Below are positions 8,757 to 17,620 of a DNA stretch of 64,000 bases, in pieces. This stretch comes from Sulfitobacter sp. W027. Its GTDB lineage: Bacteria > Pseudomonadota > Alphaproteobacteria > Rhodobacterales > Rhodobacteraceae. How positions within the stretch are numbered: the stretch's first letter is position 1; every line of letters starts with the position of its first letter. The translations under genes and the position numbers were made by a program. A model generated the notes under the pieces. That model had not been told where the DNA came from. It did not search any database and was given only the letters and a program-made list of their open reading frames with translations. The stretch spans positions 2,759,001 to 2,823,000 of the forward strand of contig NZ_CP083564.1 in NCBI RefSeq assembly GCF_025143985.1, read 5' to 3'.

Positions 8757-9653
8757 ATGCGTCTGGGAACTGTGGTCCACGCAGACCGACAAATCGTAGT
8801 AGCCGCTGCGGACGGCGGGCTGGTGGACCTGACAGCGGCTTGTGGCATTCCGGATATGATGACCCTGATTGCCAGCGGCGCACTGGGGCTAGAAACTGCC
8901 CGCGCCGCCCTCGACACCGCGCCGCGGATTGAAGAAACAGAAGTTACATTTCTCGCGCCCCTGCCCCGCCCCGAACAACTGCGCGATTGCTTGGTGTTCG
9001 AGGAACATCTCATCAACGCCTTCGCAAGAGCCCGTGAGATGACCGGACGAGACTTTGCCATTCCGCCGGTTTGGTACGACCAGCCGATTTATTATAAATC
9101 CAACCGCTTTTCGGTGATTGGCCACGGGGAAGATGTGCGCTGGCCCGCCTATAGCAACCATATGGACCTCGAACTTGAACTGGCGATCGTGATCGGCAAA
9201 GGCGGTTCAGACATCAGCCTGGAAGACGCCCCGGACCACATTTTCGGCTACACCATTTTCAACGACATGACCGCAAGAGACGCGCAAATGCTGGAAATGG
9301 CCGGACAACTCGGACCGGCCAAGGGCAAGGACTTCGATACGGGCAATATACTGGGACCTTATATTCTGACCGCGGACGAAGTGCCTCACCCTGCTACACT
9401 TGAGATGTGTGTTTCGGTAAATGGGCAGCATTGGGGTGGCGGGAACGCACGTGACATGCGGCATGACTTTGCAAAGATCATCGCGCACATTTCGGCCAGC
9501 GAAACGCTCCATCTCGGTGAGGTGATCGGTTCTGGCACAGTTGGCACCGGATGCGGGTTAGAGTTGGGGCGGCAGTTGGCAGATGGGGATTTAATGGAAT
9601 TGACGATTGAGCACATTGGCACACTGAGCAACCGCATTATCAAGACTAGGTAA
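8757..9653 (+). CDS. Fumarylacetoacetate hydrolase family protein
   Basis: A 298-aa FAH-fold enzyme. The metal ligands appear in the DLELELAIVIG strand (about residue 140) and the following FNDMTARDAQ (about 178). GTVGTGCGLE near the C-terminus is the conserved loop. The family cleaves carbon-carbon bonds of 1,3-dicarbonyls or hydrates/isomerises 2-oxo-enoic acids in ring-cleavage pathways. ATG lies 1 bp after the cyclase stop, so translation is coupled. It likely performs a late step of the same route as the esterase and cyclase. Confidence 0.9.
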   Translation: MRLGTVVHADRQIVVAAADGGLVDLTAACGIPDMMTLIASGALGLETARAALDTAPRIEETEVTFLAPLPRPEQLRDCLVFEEHLINAFARAREMTGRDFAIPPVWYDQPIYYKSNRFSVIGHGEDVRWPAYSNHMDLELELAIVIGKGGSDISLEDAPDHIFGYTIFNDMTARDAQMLEMAGQLGPAKGKDFDTGNILGPYILTADEVPHPATLEMCVSVNGQHWGGGNARDMRHDFAKIIAHISASETLHLGEVIGSGTVGTGCGLELGRQLADGDLMELTIEHIGTLSNRIIKTR

Positions 9654-9989
9654 CAGCCGGATAGATCACCGAGGCAGCGCGAGCGGTTTCGGCCCTAACC
9701 GGACATTCAGGCCCGACTTCGATGCCGCACTGCGACTTCCCGAGACCGGCCATTCAAACATCGTGCAGCACTCTCGTTTGGTGAAAGTCAGCTGTGCGGG
9801 ACGAAGCGTCAATTCGCTGCACTTGCACCAATGGCTGCTTTCGGGGCCGGTTGATGTTGGTGTTTGTTGCCAGTGACACGAACGTAAGAGTTGTGAACTG
9901 AAAAACAGCTTGGCTCTGTCGGCCCGAAGCTAAAAAGTTCCGTCGACCATTCGAAAATCGTCGTCGGTGTGTCCGAAATCATCCGAAGT
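9654..9989. other. Intergenic, no gene; degenerate repeat-like sequence
   Basis: No convincing reading frame or terminator. Short pieces such as CGGACATTC and TTCGCTGC recall the decayed intergenic motif found elsewhere in the window (for example 13460, 28274 and 36207), but no exact copy is present. Confidence 0.35.
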
Positions 9990-10265
9990 TTAGTTGTTTG
10001 CCGTCAATGGATCGATGATCTGCGAAACTTTTGTGATGTTCGACACGGGAATGCCGCTCAGTTCGGCGTGTTTGTTGATCTCTTCCTCGCTCTCGGCAAG
10101 ATAGACACAGAACGTCTTCTGGGCCGCAACATAAGAATGTTGCCACTGTATGCTCGGGCCGATAGTGGCCAGTGCCTGATTTGAGGCGCGGGCAGCGCCG
10201 CAAAGCTCAGTCAGAGAAAACTCGCCAATGCCGGGAATGTCGCGTTCGATGATGAAGCGTTCCAT
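9990..10265 (-). CDS. DUF4242 (nickel-binding-like) small protein
   Basis: A 91-aa protein. ERFIIERDIPG at the start, WQHSYVAAQKTFCVYLAES in the middle and a C-terminal ITKVSQIIDP match the compact ferredoxin-like DUF4242 family, one member of which is described as nickel binding. Function is unknown. The start at 10265 has AAAGGAGATC at ideal spacing; a longer frame from 10334 lacks this. It is divergent from the LysR gene, so it is a likely target of that regulator. Confidence 0.75.
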   Translation of the reverse strand: MERFIIERDIPGIGEFSLTELCGAARASNQALATIGPSIQWQHSYVAAQKTFCVYLAESEEEINKHAELSGIPVSNITKVSQIIDPLTANN

Positions 10266-10344
10266 TCTTTGATCTCCTTTGTTGGTTGAAATGAAGTCGC
10301 CCCATGACCATGCACGACCGTCAGCGCATATCAAAACTCAATTT

Positions 10345-10403
10345 TCTTTAGTCTGGTAACGGTTTTCTATCGTAATCGCAGTTGTTATTTTGTGAACTAA
10401 AGA
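10345..10403. promoter_or_regulatory. Separated inverted repeat in the DUF4242/lysR divergent promoter
   Basis: TCTTTAGT (10345-10352) and ACTAAAGA (10396-10403) form a perfect 8-bp inverted repeat 43 bp apart between the two divergent genes. LysR regulators often bind paired sites this far apart. Inferred only. Confidence 0.3.
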
Positions 10404-10415
10404 TAAACTTTATTA

Positions 10416-11333
10416 ATGGTCACTTTAACACATCTGAAATCACTCCAAGCGGTCGAGTTATCTATTCGTAAGGGCTCGCTAAAAGCTGCTGCAGACACGT
10501 TGGGCATTACGCCTGCTGCAATTGGACAGCGCGTTCGAACATTGGAAGACTTTCTAGGTGCCGATCTCTTGCTGAGGGGGCGATCTGGATTGCAGCCGAC
10601 ACCTCAGCTTGAGCACGCTCTTGCTGATTTGCAGTTGGCCTTTGCAGCACTCGAACGAGTGACTGATACGCTCGATTTCCAACGCGTTAGCGAAATACAG
10701 ATTGTTGCGGACCCGGATTGGGCCGAGCTCTGGTTGGCACCACGTATCGATGCCTTCCGTGAAGCGCATCCTAACATCCTGTTCTGCATAAACGGGGCGG
10801 GGGATGTTCCTCTGAGATTAGGCGCGCCTGATATACGTATCGACTACGGAGAAGGGTCTGGTGAGCCATTATTTACCGACACTTTTTTGCCAGTAACCGG
10901 TCCCGACAACCCGCGCCGTATTGCAGATTGGGACCCTGTTCTCCAGATGGAGGGAATGCCGCTCCTGCATTTGAAGGTCCAGCGAGAAAGTTTAAATCAT
11001 CCTGGGTGGGTCGAGTGGTTTCAAAAATTCGGTCATCGCGAAAGCGGCCCAGATCGTGGCGTTCATTATCCAAATGCCCGGGTTGCATTAGAAGCGGTGC
11101 GGCAGAACGTGGGCTTTTTTGTGTGTGGTCTGTCTTTGGTGCTGAGCGATTTAGAAAGCGGTTCGATCGTCAATCCCTTCCCTGGGTCTCAGCACATCAC
11201 TGCACCGCATCCCTACAGGATGCAGCTTCGCCCCGATGCCGCAAAGCGACCCCAAGTGCAAAGATTTGCCGCATGGCTCCGCAACATGGCAAGCGAAACG
11301 CGCAGCGAAATCGAGCGATTTGAAAGCTTGTAA
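10416..11333 (+). CDS. LysR family transcriptional regulator (GcvA-like)
   Basis: A 305-aa LysR protein. The helix-turn-helix is at residues 6-60, with AVELSIRKGSLKAAADTL, GITPAAIGQRVRTLEDFLGADLLLR. The substrate-binding domain follows, with IQIVADPDWAELWLAPRIDAF and RIDYGEG as in GcvA-type members. It diverges from the DUF4242 gene and is followed by the recombinase gene. Start at the first ATG; no strong ribosome binding site is seen. Confidence 0.88.
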   Translation: MVTLTHLKSLQAVELSIRKGSLKAAADTLGITPAAIGQRVRTLEDFLGADLLLRGRSGLQPTPQLEHALADLQLAFAALERVTDTLDFQRVSEIQIVADPDWAELWLAPRIDAFREAHPNILFCINGAGDVPLRLGAPDIRIDYGEGSGEPLFTDTFLPVTGPDNPRRIADWDPVLQMEGMPLLHLKVQRESLNHPGWVEWFQKFGHRESGPDRGVHYPNARVALEAVRQNVGFFVCGLSLVLSDLESGSIVNPFPGSQHITAPHPYRMQLRPDAAKRPQVQRFAAWLRNMASETRSEIERFESL

Positions 11334-11573
11334 TCCTGATTGCGCAAAGAGAGAGCGTGTGACCCCGCCGGATTGTGCGGATAACAACTCCCCTACAACA
11401 CCTGAATCAACGTTTTTATGTTTTTGGCCGCTCCGCCAAGAGCTGACATTCGGACATCGCGCAGCATTGGTCGCTTTGGGCTCGAAGCCGACTTTCGCCG
11501 CAGATCGATTGTAAAGTTGGCCGTCGGCGAAACGCCGAAGACGTGGCGGGACCGGTGGATTGGAGGAACCGCT

Positions 11574-12206
11574 ATGCCTACCGCCAACCTACCAGCAATC
11601 CGTGCCTGCCGTCCCGCTTGGAACAAGGGGCGCATCGTCGGCCAGAAACGACCGCTGCAACCGAAGCATGTCTGGGCGATCCGGGTCCGATTGGAGATCG
11701 CCCATCGGACCCGAGAACTGGCGCTCTTCAATCTCGCCATCGATAGCAAGTTGCGTGGCTGCGACCTGGTGCGGCTCAAGGTCGCCGACGTCTACGCCGC
11801 GGGGCAGGTCAGGCACCGCGCTGAGATTGTCCAGAGCAAGACAAGCAGGCCCGTGAGCTTCGAGATTACCGAAGGGACTCGGAAAGCAATCGAAGCCTGG
11901 CTCGAATCCCCGCTCATGGTTGGGTCGGAGCATCTCTGGCCGGGGCGGTTCCACGAACGGCTGCACATTTCGACGCCGCAGTATGCTCGCCTCGTCCGGG
12001 ACTGGGTGGCCTCCATCGGTCTCGAGCCGAGCGCCTACGGCACCCATTCCATGCGTCGCACCAAGGTTGCGCAGATTTATCGGAAGACCGGCAATCTTAG
12101 AGCAGTTCAGCTCTTGCTTGGCCACACAAAGATGGACAGCACCGTGCGCTACCTCGGCGTCGAACTGGAGGATGCGCTCCCGATTGCAGAGTCGGTAGAG
12201 ATCTAA
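11574..12206 (+). CDS. Short tyrosine recombinase / integrase
   Basis: A 210-aa tyrosine recombinase comprising essentially the catalytic domain. The catalytic set is visible: Arg61 (LRGCDLVRLKV), Lys89 (QSKTSRP), His158-x2-Arg161 (HSMRR), His184 (LLGH) and nucleophile Tyr193 (VRYLG). It lacks a full arm-binding domain, so it is shorter than phage integrases of 350 aa or more. GGAGG at 11563 supports the ATG at 11574. The 5' flank has motifs such as GACATTCGGACATCGCGCAG resembling the decayed intergenic repeats in this window. Relatives of this size occur in many copies in alphaproteobacterial genomes; no tRNA or att site is seen beside it. Confidence 0.85.
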   Translation: MPTANLPAIRACRPAWNKGRIVGQKRPLQPKHVWAIRVRLEIAHRTRELALFNLAIDSKLRGCDLVRLKVADVYAAGQVRHRAEIVQSKTSRPVSFEITEGTRKAIEAWLESPLMVGSEHLWPGRFHERLHISTPQYARLVRDWVASIGLEPSAYGTHSMRRTKVAQIYRKTGNLRAVQLLLGHTKMDSTVRYLGVELEDALPIAESVEI

Positions 12207-12435
12207 GCGCCAGGGGCCGGTCTGTCGCGGCCGGCCCAGACCTGCCATTACCTTGATGATCGAACGCTGCGATGCAGCTTCAAGATATCGGCCATTCATC
12301 CCTCGCGCATCATTTTCGAAGGTGAAGGTCGGCGGAGCGGACAAAGGAAGCATCCGCTCGAGTTATCTCCGTCTCATCATGCAGTTTCTCGAGAAGCTGG
12401 ACCGCGCGTGAGAGGTCATATCCGCTATCCGCGCC

Positions 12436-13215
12436 TTATCTCGTTATCGTTTTCAAGATGACCTCTGCGGCCTCCTTCGGGCGGTCCCACTGCGGGAAGT
12501 GGCCACACCGCTCGAACCAGTGCAACCGCGCGGTGGGGAAGGCCGCTTGTGCGCGCTCCGCCTGACGCGGCAGCAGGAGACGGTCCTGACGGCCCCAGCC
12601 AATCGTCACGCGGCCCGGAGGTGTGGCGGTCCCCTCCTGCAACGGACCACGCGCCAGTTCGCGCAGCATCGCGTCGAACACGTCTGTCTCGGCTATGGCC
12701 GTCAGTTCGTTCTGGACAAGCAGGGGATCGAGGGCACCGGGCTTCGCCGACAGTTGCGCGAGCAGAACGGCACGCGCGGCACGGCTATGCGAGAGCGCCG
12801 GAATGCGCTGCCGCAGGAGGCGCACCAGCCGGACCGAGGCGGCAAGCGTCGAGCGGAACCACGCCGTCTCCCAGCCGCGCCAGAAACCACCCGGATCATA
12901 AGCGACCGTGTGGCCGCCGATGCCGCGCCGTGCCAGTTCCAGCACCAGCCGCGCACCGACGGAACTGCCGACGGTATCAATGTCGGCGAGCCCGTTCCGG
13001 TCGATGAAGTGTTCGAGCGCATCCGCATAGGCGGCAATCGTCTGGCGCCCCGAAAGAGCCGGAGACCCCCCGTGCCCAGGCAGATCGACCAATATGACTT
13101 CGCGTTCGCGAGCAAGCATCGGCAGGATGCCGTCCCAGGACCGGACGCTTCCACCTAACCCGTGAACCAGGAGCAAGGGTGGTCCGGCACCGTGACGTTC
13201 ACAATTCAATTCCAT
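12436..13215 (-). CDS. Alpha/beta-fold hydrolase
   Basis: About 259 aa from the ATG at 13215. LLLVHGLGGS is the oxyanion strand, GSSVGAR carries the nucleophilic serine (about residue 92), GRQDRLLLP the acid and FERCGHFPQWDRP the histidine, so the triad is complete. The architecture suits a carboxylesterase or C-C hydrolase such as the meta-cleavage hydrolases. It shares strand with the benE operon but a hairpin and about 740 bp separate them, so co-transcription is unlikely. An upstream-extended frame to 13329 has an arginine-rich low-quality N-terminus and was not used. Confidence 0.82.
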   Translation of the reverse strand: MELNCERHGAGPPLLLVHGLGGSVRSWDGILPMLAREREVILVDLPGHGGSPALSGRQTIAAYADALEHFIDRNGLADIDTVGSSVGARLVLELARRGIGGHTVAYDPGGFWRGWETAWFRSTLAASVRLVRLLRQRIPALSHSRAARAVLLAQLSAKPGALDPLLVQNELTAIAETDVFDAMLRELARGPLQEGTATPPGRVTIGWGRQDRLLLPRQAERAQAAFPTARLHWFERCGHFPQWDRPKEAAEVILKTITR

Positions 13216-13459
13216 GCTCAAGGAACGCTTGGCAGCGGAACTGGTTCCGCCGGTTGTGCTGGTAACCGACGGGTCGTCGTGCCGATGGCGGCATGCAGCG
13301 GACGCGCATGTTCCGGTCCTCCTGCGCATCGCCGCCGCCGCCGCCCCCGCGCACAGATATCAATTCCTGATCCCTGTGCGGTCGTCTCGCCGCAGTCAAG
13401 AACGGCCCATTGCGGCCTTTGACCGGGCCCTGCTTCCGCTGCGACACGGCCCGTCATTT

Positions 13460-13473
13460 CGGACCTTCGCTGC
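13460..13473 (-). repeat. Copy of 14-bp intergenic motif GCAGCGAAGGTCCG
   Basis: The reverse strand reads GCAGCGAAGGTCCG, identical to 36207-36220 and one base different from 28274-28287. All three copies lie in non-coding DNA. Confidence 0.5.
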
Positions 13474-13896
13474 GGGCGCGAAATTAAGGCGGAGGCGAAC
13501 TGGTGGTGTGCGGACTTTCCTTCCGTTCGGCTCGAGTGCTCGATTTGCGCTGCAAATGCGAAAGTCGTCAGGGACAGAGAGTGGAAAGCGGTCGTTTCTC
13601 GCCCTTGCAAAAGACATGAAGTTGCTCTGGGAGAGTTGCAAGCCAGCCTTGGAACTCGGAATGCGCGACGGCAAAGTCCCTTGCAACTCTTGGACTATTG
13701 CTGTGAACAAACCTCAGCCGTCCGATCTGAATTGGTTCGACATCGCGTTCGGGTAGCGGAAGACAACGAACTGCGACCAGACGACACAAGCTAACGCACC
13801 ATGTTATCGGAACGCCAGCGCACTGAACGAAATCAAATATCTATCTCCTTGCCGCCAGTTCGACAGGATCGCGGTGGCGACCAATAAAACAGTTGT

Positions 13897-13919
13897 GGGG
13901 GGGGCGCTGGCACCCCCCC
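13897..13919 (-). terminator. Hairpin downstream of benE
   Basis: On the minus strand a run of seven G, an 8-nt loop and seven or eight C form a strong stem 33 bp after the benE stop. A TTTT stretch follows about 8 nt later rather than directly, so this is a plausible but imperfect rho-independent terminator. Confidence 0.5.
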
Positions 13920-13951
13920 TTTGGATCGCTCGTTCGAGATAGCATCGTTCT

Positions 13952-15211
13952 TCAGGATGCCGGAGTGGCCACAGGCTTGGATATGACCACCCGTTCGTTC
14001 AGCATCGACACCGCGGCACCTGCGACCAGGGCCCAGAAGGGCGCACTGATGCTGAGGAACGACACGTTCGACATCGCTACGATCAGCGCGACAAAGGCAC
14101 CGATCTGGTGGCCCGCCTTGCGGTCGAAGGCGGACTGGAACGCGCTGAGAAGGACGGTAATCATCGCCAGACCGGCCACGGCCCCGATCAGCGGTCCGGG
14201 CAGCGCCATGATCAACGGCACCGCGACCCCGGCGAAGACCCCGAAGGCCGCGAACAGCACGCCGTTCAGGACCGTGGCCGCATAGCGCCCCTCGGGGTTC
14301 TCGCCGGCCTGATCGGACGAACAAATCGCCGTCATCGGCCCTGCGATATTGGCGTTATGGCCGCCGATCAGTCCCGCCAGCATGCCGCCGATGCCCGAGA
14401 TAACGGTCATCGCGTTGATCGGCGGGCGGTAACCCTCGGCGTAGAGGACCCCGATAGCTTGAGCATTCTCGGCGCCAATGACCAGCACGGCCAACGGCAC
14501 GGCAATGGCCAGGAAGGCGTCGACGGTGAACACGGGCGTGGTAAACTCCGGTGCGACAAAGCTGATCGCCGCCTCGCCGCCCTGAAAGCCTCCAGTCAGG
14601 GTCACGGCCACGAGGCCGACGACCAGTGCCGTCAGCACCGGCGGCACTGCGCGCAGGAACCGCATCGACAGAAAGAAGGCCACGGTCGCGGCCCCGACCA
14701 CGATGGGCAGCTTTTCGATCGATGTGACCGCTCCGATACCGAAACGGATGAGTGCGCCTGCGATCATCGCCATTACGATGGGCATCGGCAGCCAGCGCAT
14801 CACCTTGCCAATGAGCCCGGTGATGCCGAGGACGAACACCATCGCGCCCGCCATCAGGAACGCTCCGACCGCCTGTTCGAAGGGAAACGTGCCAAGCGCG
14901 CCCGCGACCAGCGCTGCGCCCGGGATCGAATAGGCCCCGGTTACCGGCAGCTTGTAGTAAAGCGCCATGATCAGGCTAATTAGCCCGCCAAGGCCATAGA
15001 TCGCCAACAGCCAGGCTACTGTCTGTCCCTCGGTCAGCCCGCCATTGTTGGCCGCCCCGATCACGATCAGCGCCGGGCCCGAGCATCCGAAGATCGCCGC
15101 GACCAGTCCCGCGCTCGCTGTCTTGATGCCCAGCGCCTCGCGTAGGCCCGATAGGCCAGCGCCGAAGCCCGGACCCTTTTCGATCCAGTTCGATTGTTCT
15201 GTCTGTTCCAC
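13952..15211 (-). CDS. benE: Benzoate/H+ symporter family protein (BenE)
   Basis: A 419-aa polytopic membrane protein with about 12 hydrophobic segments. The N-terminal GLREALGIKTASAGLVAAIFGCSGPALIV and the following AYSIPGAALV are characteristic of the BenE family, proton symporters for benzoate-like acids in the inner membrane. Translation starts at GTG 15209-15211 with AGGAGGAG-like sequence upstream. Last gene of the molybdenum-hydroxylase operon, which points to an aromatic acid as substrate of the whole locus. A terminator hairpin follows. Confidence 0.9.
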   Translation of the reverse strand: MEQTEQSNWIEKGPGFGAGLSGLREALGIKTASAGLVAAIFGCSGPALIVIGAANNGGLTEGQTVAWLLAIYGLGGLISLIMALYYKLPVTGAYSIPGAALVAGALGTFPFEQAVGAFLMAGAMVFVLGITGLIGKVMRWLPMPIVMAMIAGALIRFGIGAVTSIEKLPIVVGAATVAFFLSMRFLRAVPPVLTALVVGLVAVTLTGGFQGGEAAISFVAPEFTTPVFTVDAFLAIAVPLAVLVIGAENAQAIGVLYAEGYRPPINAMTVISGIGGMLAGLIGGHNANIAGPMTAICSSDQAGENPEGRYAATVLNGVLFAAFGVFAGVAVPLIMALPGPLIGAVAGLAMITVLLSAFQSAFDRKAGHQIGAFVALIVAMSNVSFLSISAPFWALVAGAAVSMLNERVVISKPVATPAS

Positions 15212-15248
15212 TTGGGTCTCCTCCCTTAAATGTGGTTGCTTGGCCGTC

Positions 15249-16070
15249 TCAGCGGCCGGTGAACGCGGGCTTGCGCTTGGCGTGGAAGGCCTCGACGCCC
15301 TCGCGGAAATCCTCAGATTGGCGCAGGCGACTGTAGTTCAGCCCCTCCATCTCGATCGCGGTGCTGAGAAGCGCATCGTCGGTGTCGTTCAGCAGCTTCT
15401 TCGCGGTGCGCTGCGCCATCGGTGAAAATTCGCGCAGCTCGGTGACCAGGTCGGTCACCGCCTGTTCGAGATCGCCGTCGGGCACGCATTCGGTGGCGAT
15501 ACCCCAATCGAGTGCTTGTTGACCCGGGATGCGCTTGGATCGCATGACGATGTCCTTAGTGCGGGTGACGCCGACGATTTTCTGCAGCCGGGCAGAACCG
15601 CCCGAGCCGGGGATCTGACCCAGCTTCTGTTCGGGCAGCGCGTAGCGACAGGTCTCGGACACGATTCGGAAATCGCAGGCCAGCGACAGCTCGAAGCCGA
15701 CGCCGAACGTGTAGCCACGATTGGCCGCGATCACCGGCTTGGTGCAGCGCGAAGGCGCGGCAATGTTCCAAGCCAGATGCGAGACATGCTCGGGGCTTGC
15801 CTCAAGGAAGCCTTTGATATTGCCACCCGACGAGAAATGCTCGCCTTCGCCCGAGATCACGATGATGCGCACGCGATCATCGGCATCGAGAGCCTCGAAG
15901 ACAAGGCGCAGCTGATCGCGTGCGCCCATCGAGATGACGTTGTAGGGCGGTCGCGCGAGGATGATGTCGGCGCGTTCATTGCTCGCATTGAGCTGCACGT
16001 GGAAGCCGTCGAGTTCAGCGAGGCGCGGATCGGTGAAGGTAAGGGTTTCGGTCATGTTAGCGTCTTTCAT
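15249..16070 (-). CDS. Enoyl-CoA hydratase/isomerase family protein
   Basis: About 273 aa of crotonase fold. The oxyanion-hole segments are GEHFSSGGNIKGF and RGYTFGVGFELSLACDF. Both catalytic glutamates of hydratases are present, in GFELSLACD and LPEQKLGQIPGSGG. It would hydrate or otherwise transform a CoA thioester made by the adjacent ligase. The ATG at 16070 follows AAGGAAAG; ATGs at 16055 and 16094 (the latter in an ATGA overlap with the ligase stop) are possible alternatives. The exact reaction within this versatile family cannot be told. Confidence 0.87.
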   Translation of the reverse strand: MKDANMTETLTFTDPRLAELDGFHVQLNASNERADIILARPPYNVISMGARDQLRLVFEALDADDRVRIIVISGEGEHFSSGGNIKGFLEASPEHVSHLAWNIAAPSRCTKPVIAANRGYTFGVGFELSLACDFRIVSETCRYALPEQKLGQIPGSGGSARLQKIVGVTRTKDIVMRSKRIPGQQALDWGIATECVPDGDLEQAVTDLVTELREFSPMAQRTAKKLLNDTDDALLSTAIEMEGLNYSRLRQSEDFREGVEAFHAKRKPAFTGR

Positions 16071-16090
16071 GTCAGTTTCTTTCCTTGGAT

Positions 16091-17620
16091 TCATGCGGGT
16101 GTGGTCTCGGTCGGCTCGGCCTCGTATTCGCCTGCGACGAGCAGACGGCGGAGGAGCTTTCCGACCGGGGATTTCGGGATTTCGCGAACGAAAACGTAGC
16201 GGCGCGGACGGCGGAAATTGGACAGGTCCGAGTTGCGACAATGGGCGTCGAGATCGTCTTCGGTAACAGCGCCGGCGCGCTTGACGAAGGCAGTCACGAC
16301 CTTGCCCCAACGCGCATCCGGCAGGCCAACCACCGCAACCTCGGCCACAGCGGGGTGCAGCGAGAGGCAGCTTTCCACCTCGACGGGTGAGACGTTCTCG
16401 CCTCCAGTGATGATCATGTCGTCGGCGCGGCCCGTGACGAATAGATCACCGTCGTCGTCGAAATGGCCGCAGTCGCCGGTGAAATACCAGCCGTCGCGGA
16501 TCGCCTTGCGGTCCGCCTCGGGGCGTTTCCAGTAACCCTCGAAGGCCTCGTCGCCCTGCATGCAGGCAACGATTTCACCTTCCTCTCCTGGCGCGCAGGT
16601 CTCGCTGGCATCCGCCGCGCCGAACGGCACGACGCGCAAACGCTGGTTGATCGCTGCGCGGCCCGCCGATCCGGGTTTGGCCGCAGCGTCCTGGCAGATG
16701 GAGAAGGTGTAGATCTCGGACGAGCCATAATGGTTCACGAAAAGATCGGGCTGAAAAGCCTCCGCGAGTTTCTGCAACAGGCCATCGGTCATCGACGCGC
16801 CTGCAAAGCCCAGCTTGCGCACGCATGCAACCCGGTCCGGCGTGAATGCGGTGTGGTGGACAATGTCGTGATAGAGCGTCGGCACCAGATAGAGGTTGGT
16901 GACCCGATGAGTCTCGATGGCGTCCAGCGCACCCGGCACGTCAAAGCGCGGCAGGCAGATGAAGGCACCGCCGATCACGCTGGCTGACAGAAGCGACCGG
17001 ATGCCCATCGTGTGATAAAGCGGCATGACGCCCAGCGTTCGCTCGCCGTGATGATACATGTTCTGAGCCACATGGGCGATGGCGGCGGCGCGCTCGGCAC
17101 GGTGGCGACGCGGCACGCCCTTTGGCTTCGAGGTCGTGCCGGATGTATAGAGCATGACCGACAGATCCTCGGGCCCCGCTTGTGGCACGGCGTCGGGCGC
17201 GTGTCCCGCCAGCAGCGCCGCGAGGCCCTGATCGCCGCCCAGCGGTATGACTGTCAGGCCGTGCGCCAGCACCGATCCGGCTACCGCGTCGGACGCGGCA
17301 TCATCATGCACCAGCACGCGGGTCGCGCTGTCGCGCAGAGCGTGGTCCAACTCATCGGCGGTGACACGCCAGTTCACGGGCGTTATGACGATCCCGGCAA
17401 GTTGGCAGGCCCAATGCAGCGACGCATTCTCCCACCGGTTCTGCATTGCCGTGACGAGTGTATCGCCCTTCCGCAGGCCGATCTGGCCAAGCCCATCCAC
17501 CAACGCGCTGATCCGGCGATACCAGTCACCATAAGTGATTGGCTGTTCCCCTTCGGCGATGGCCATCGCGTCGGGGTCGCGTTCCACGGACGCGAGAAAG
17601 CTGGTTCCGAGGTCAAGCAT
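16091..17620 (-). CDS. AMP-dependent acid-CoA ligase, probably for an aromatic acid
   Basis: A 509-aa adenylate-forming enzyme. The P-loop LYTSGTTSKPKGV, HYGSSE, GWYFTGD and the C-terminal PKSPVGKLLRR with the catalytic lysine are all present. The MPLYHTMG segment and overall layout are nearer to 4-chlorobenzoate-CoA ligase-type enzymes than to long-chain FadD, by memory of those families. The start at 17620 has GGGAGG upstream and overlaps the iron-sulfur subunit stop by 8 bp. Together with BenE it suggests uptake of an aromatic acid and its conversion to the CoA ester. Confidence 0.88.
   Translation of the reverse strand: MLDLGTSFLASVERDPDAMAIAEGEQPITYGDWYRRISALVDGLGQIGLRKGDTLVTAMQNRWENASLHWACQLAGIVITPVNWRVTADELDHALRDSATRVLVHDDAASDAVAGSVLAHGLTVIPLGGDQGLAALLAGHAPDAVPQAGPEDLSVMLYTSGTTSKPKGVPRRHRAERAAAIAHVAQNMYHHGERTLGVMPLYHTMGIRSLLSASVIGGAFICLPRFDVPGALDAIETHRVTNLYLVPTLYHDIVHHTAFTPDRVACVRKLGFAGASMTDGLLQKLAEAFQPDLFVNHYGSSEIYTFSICQDAAAKPGSAGRAAINQRLRVVPFGAADASETCAPGEEGEIVACMQGDEAFEGYWKRPEADRKAIRDGWYFTGDCGHFDDDGDLFVTGRADDMIITGGENVSPVEVESCLSLHPAVAEVAVVGLPDARWGKVVTAFVKRAGAVTEDDLDAHCRNSDLSNFRRPRRYVFVREIPKSPVGKLLRRLLVAGEYEAEPTETTPA

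Larger units (their letters stand above)
13216..13951. other. Intergenic with decayed repeat sequence
   Basis: No gene is convincing on either strand. It contains the 14-bp motif CGGACCTTCGCTGC (13460-13473), further fragments such as GCGGACTTTCC, and the benE terminator hairpin at 13897-13919. Confidence 0.5.

Noticed and set aside
11589..12353. 254-codon minus-strand open frame
   Set aside because: Antisense to the tyrosine recombinase with its complete catalytic set.
16071..16310. N-terminal extension of the enoyl-CoA hydratase
   Set aside because: The Arg-rich extension overlaps the upstream ligase gene and has no ribosome binding site; ATG 16070 fits the family length.
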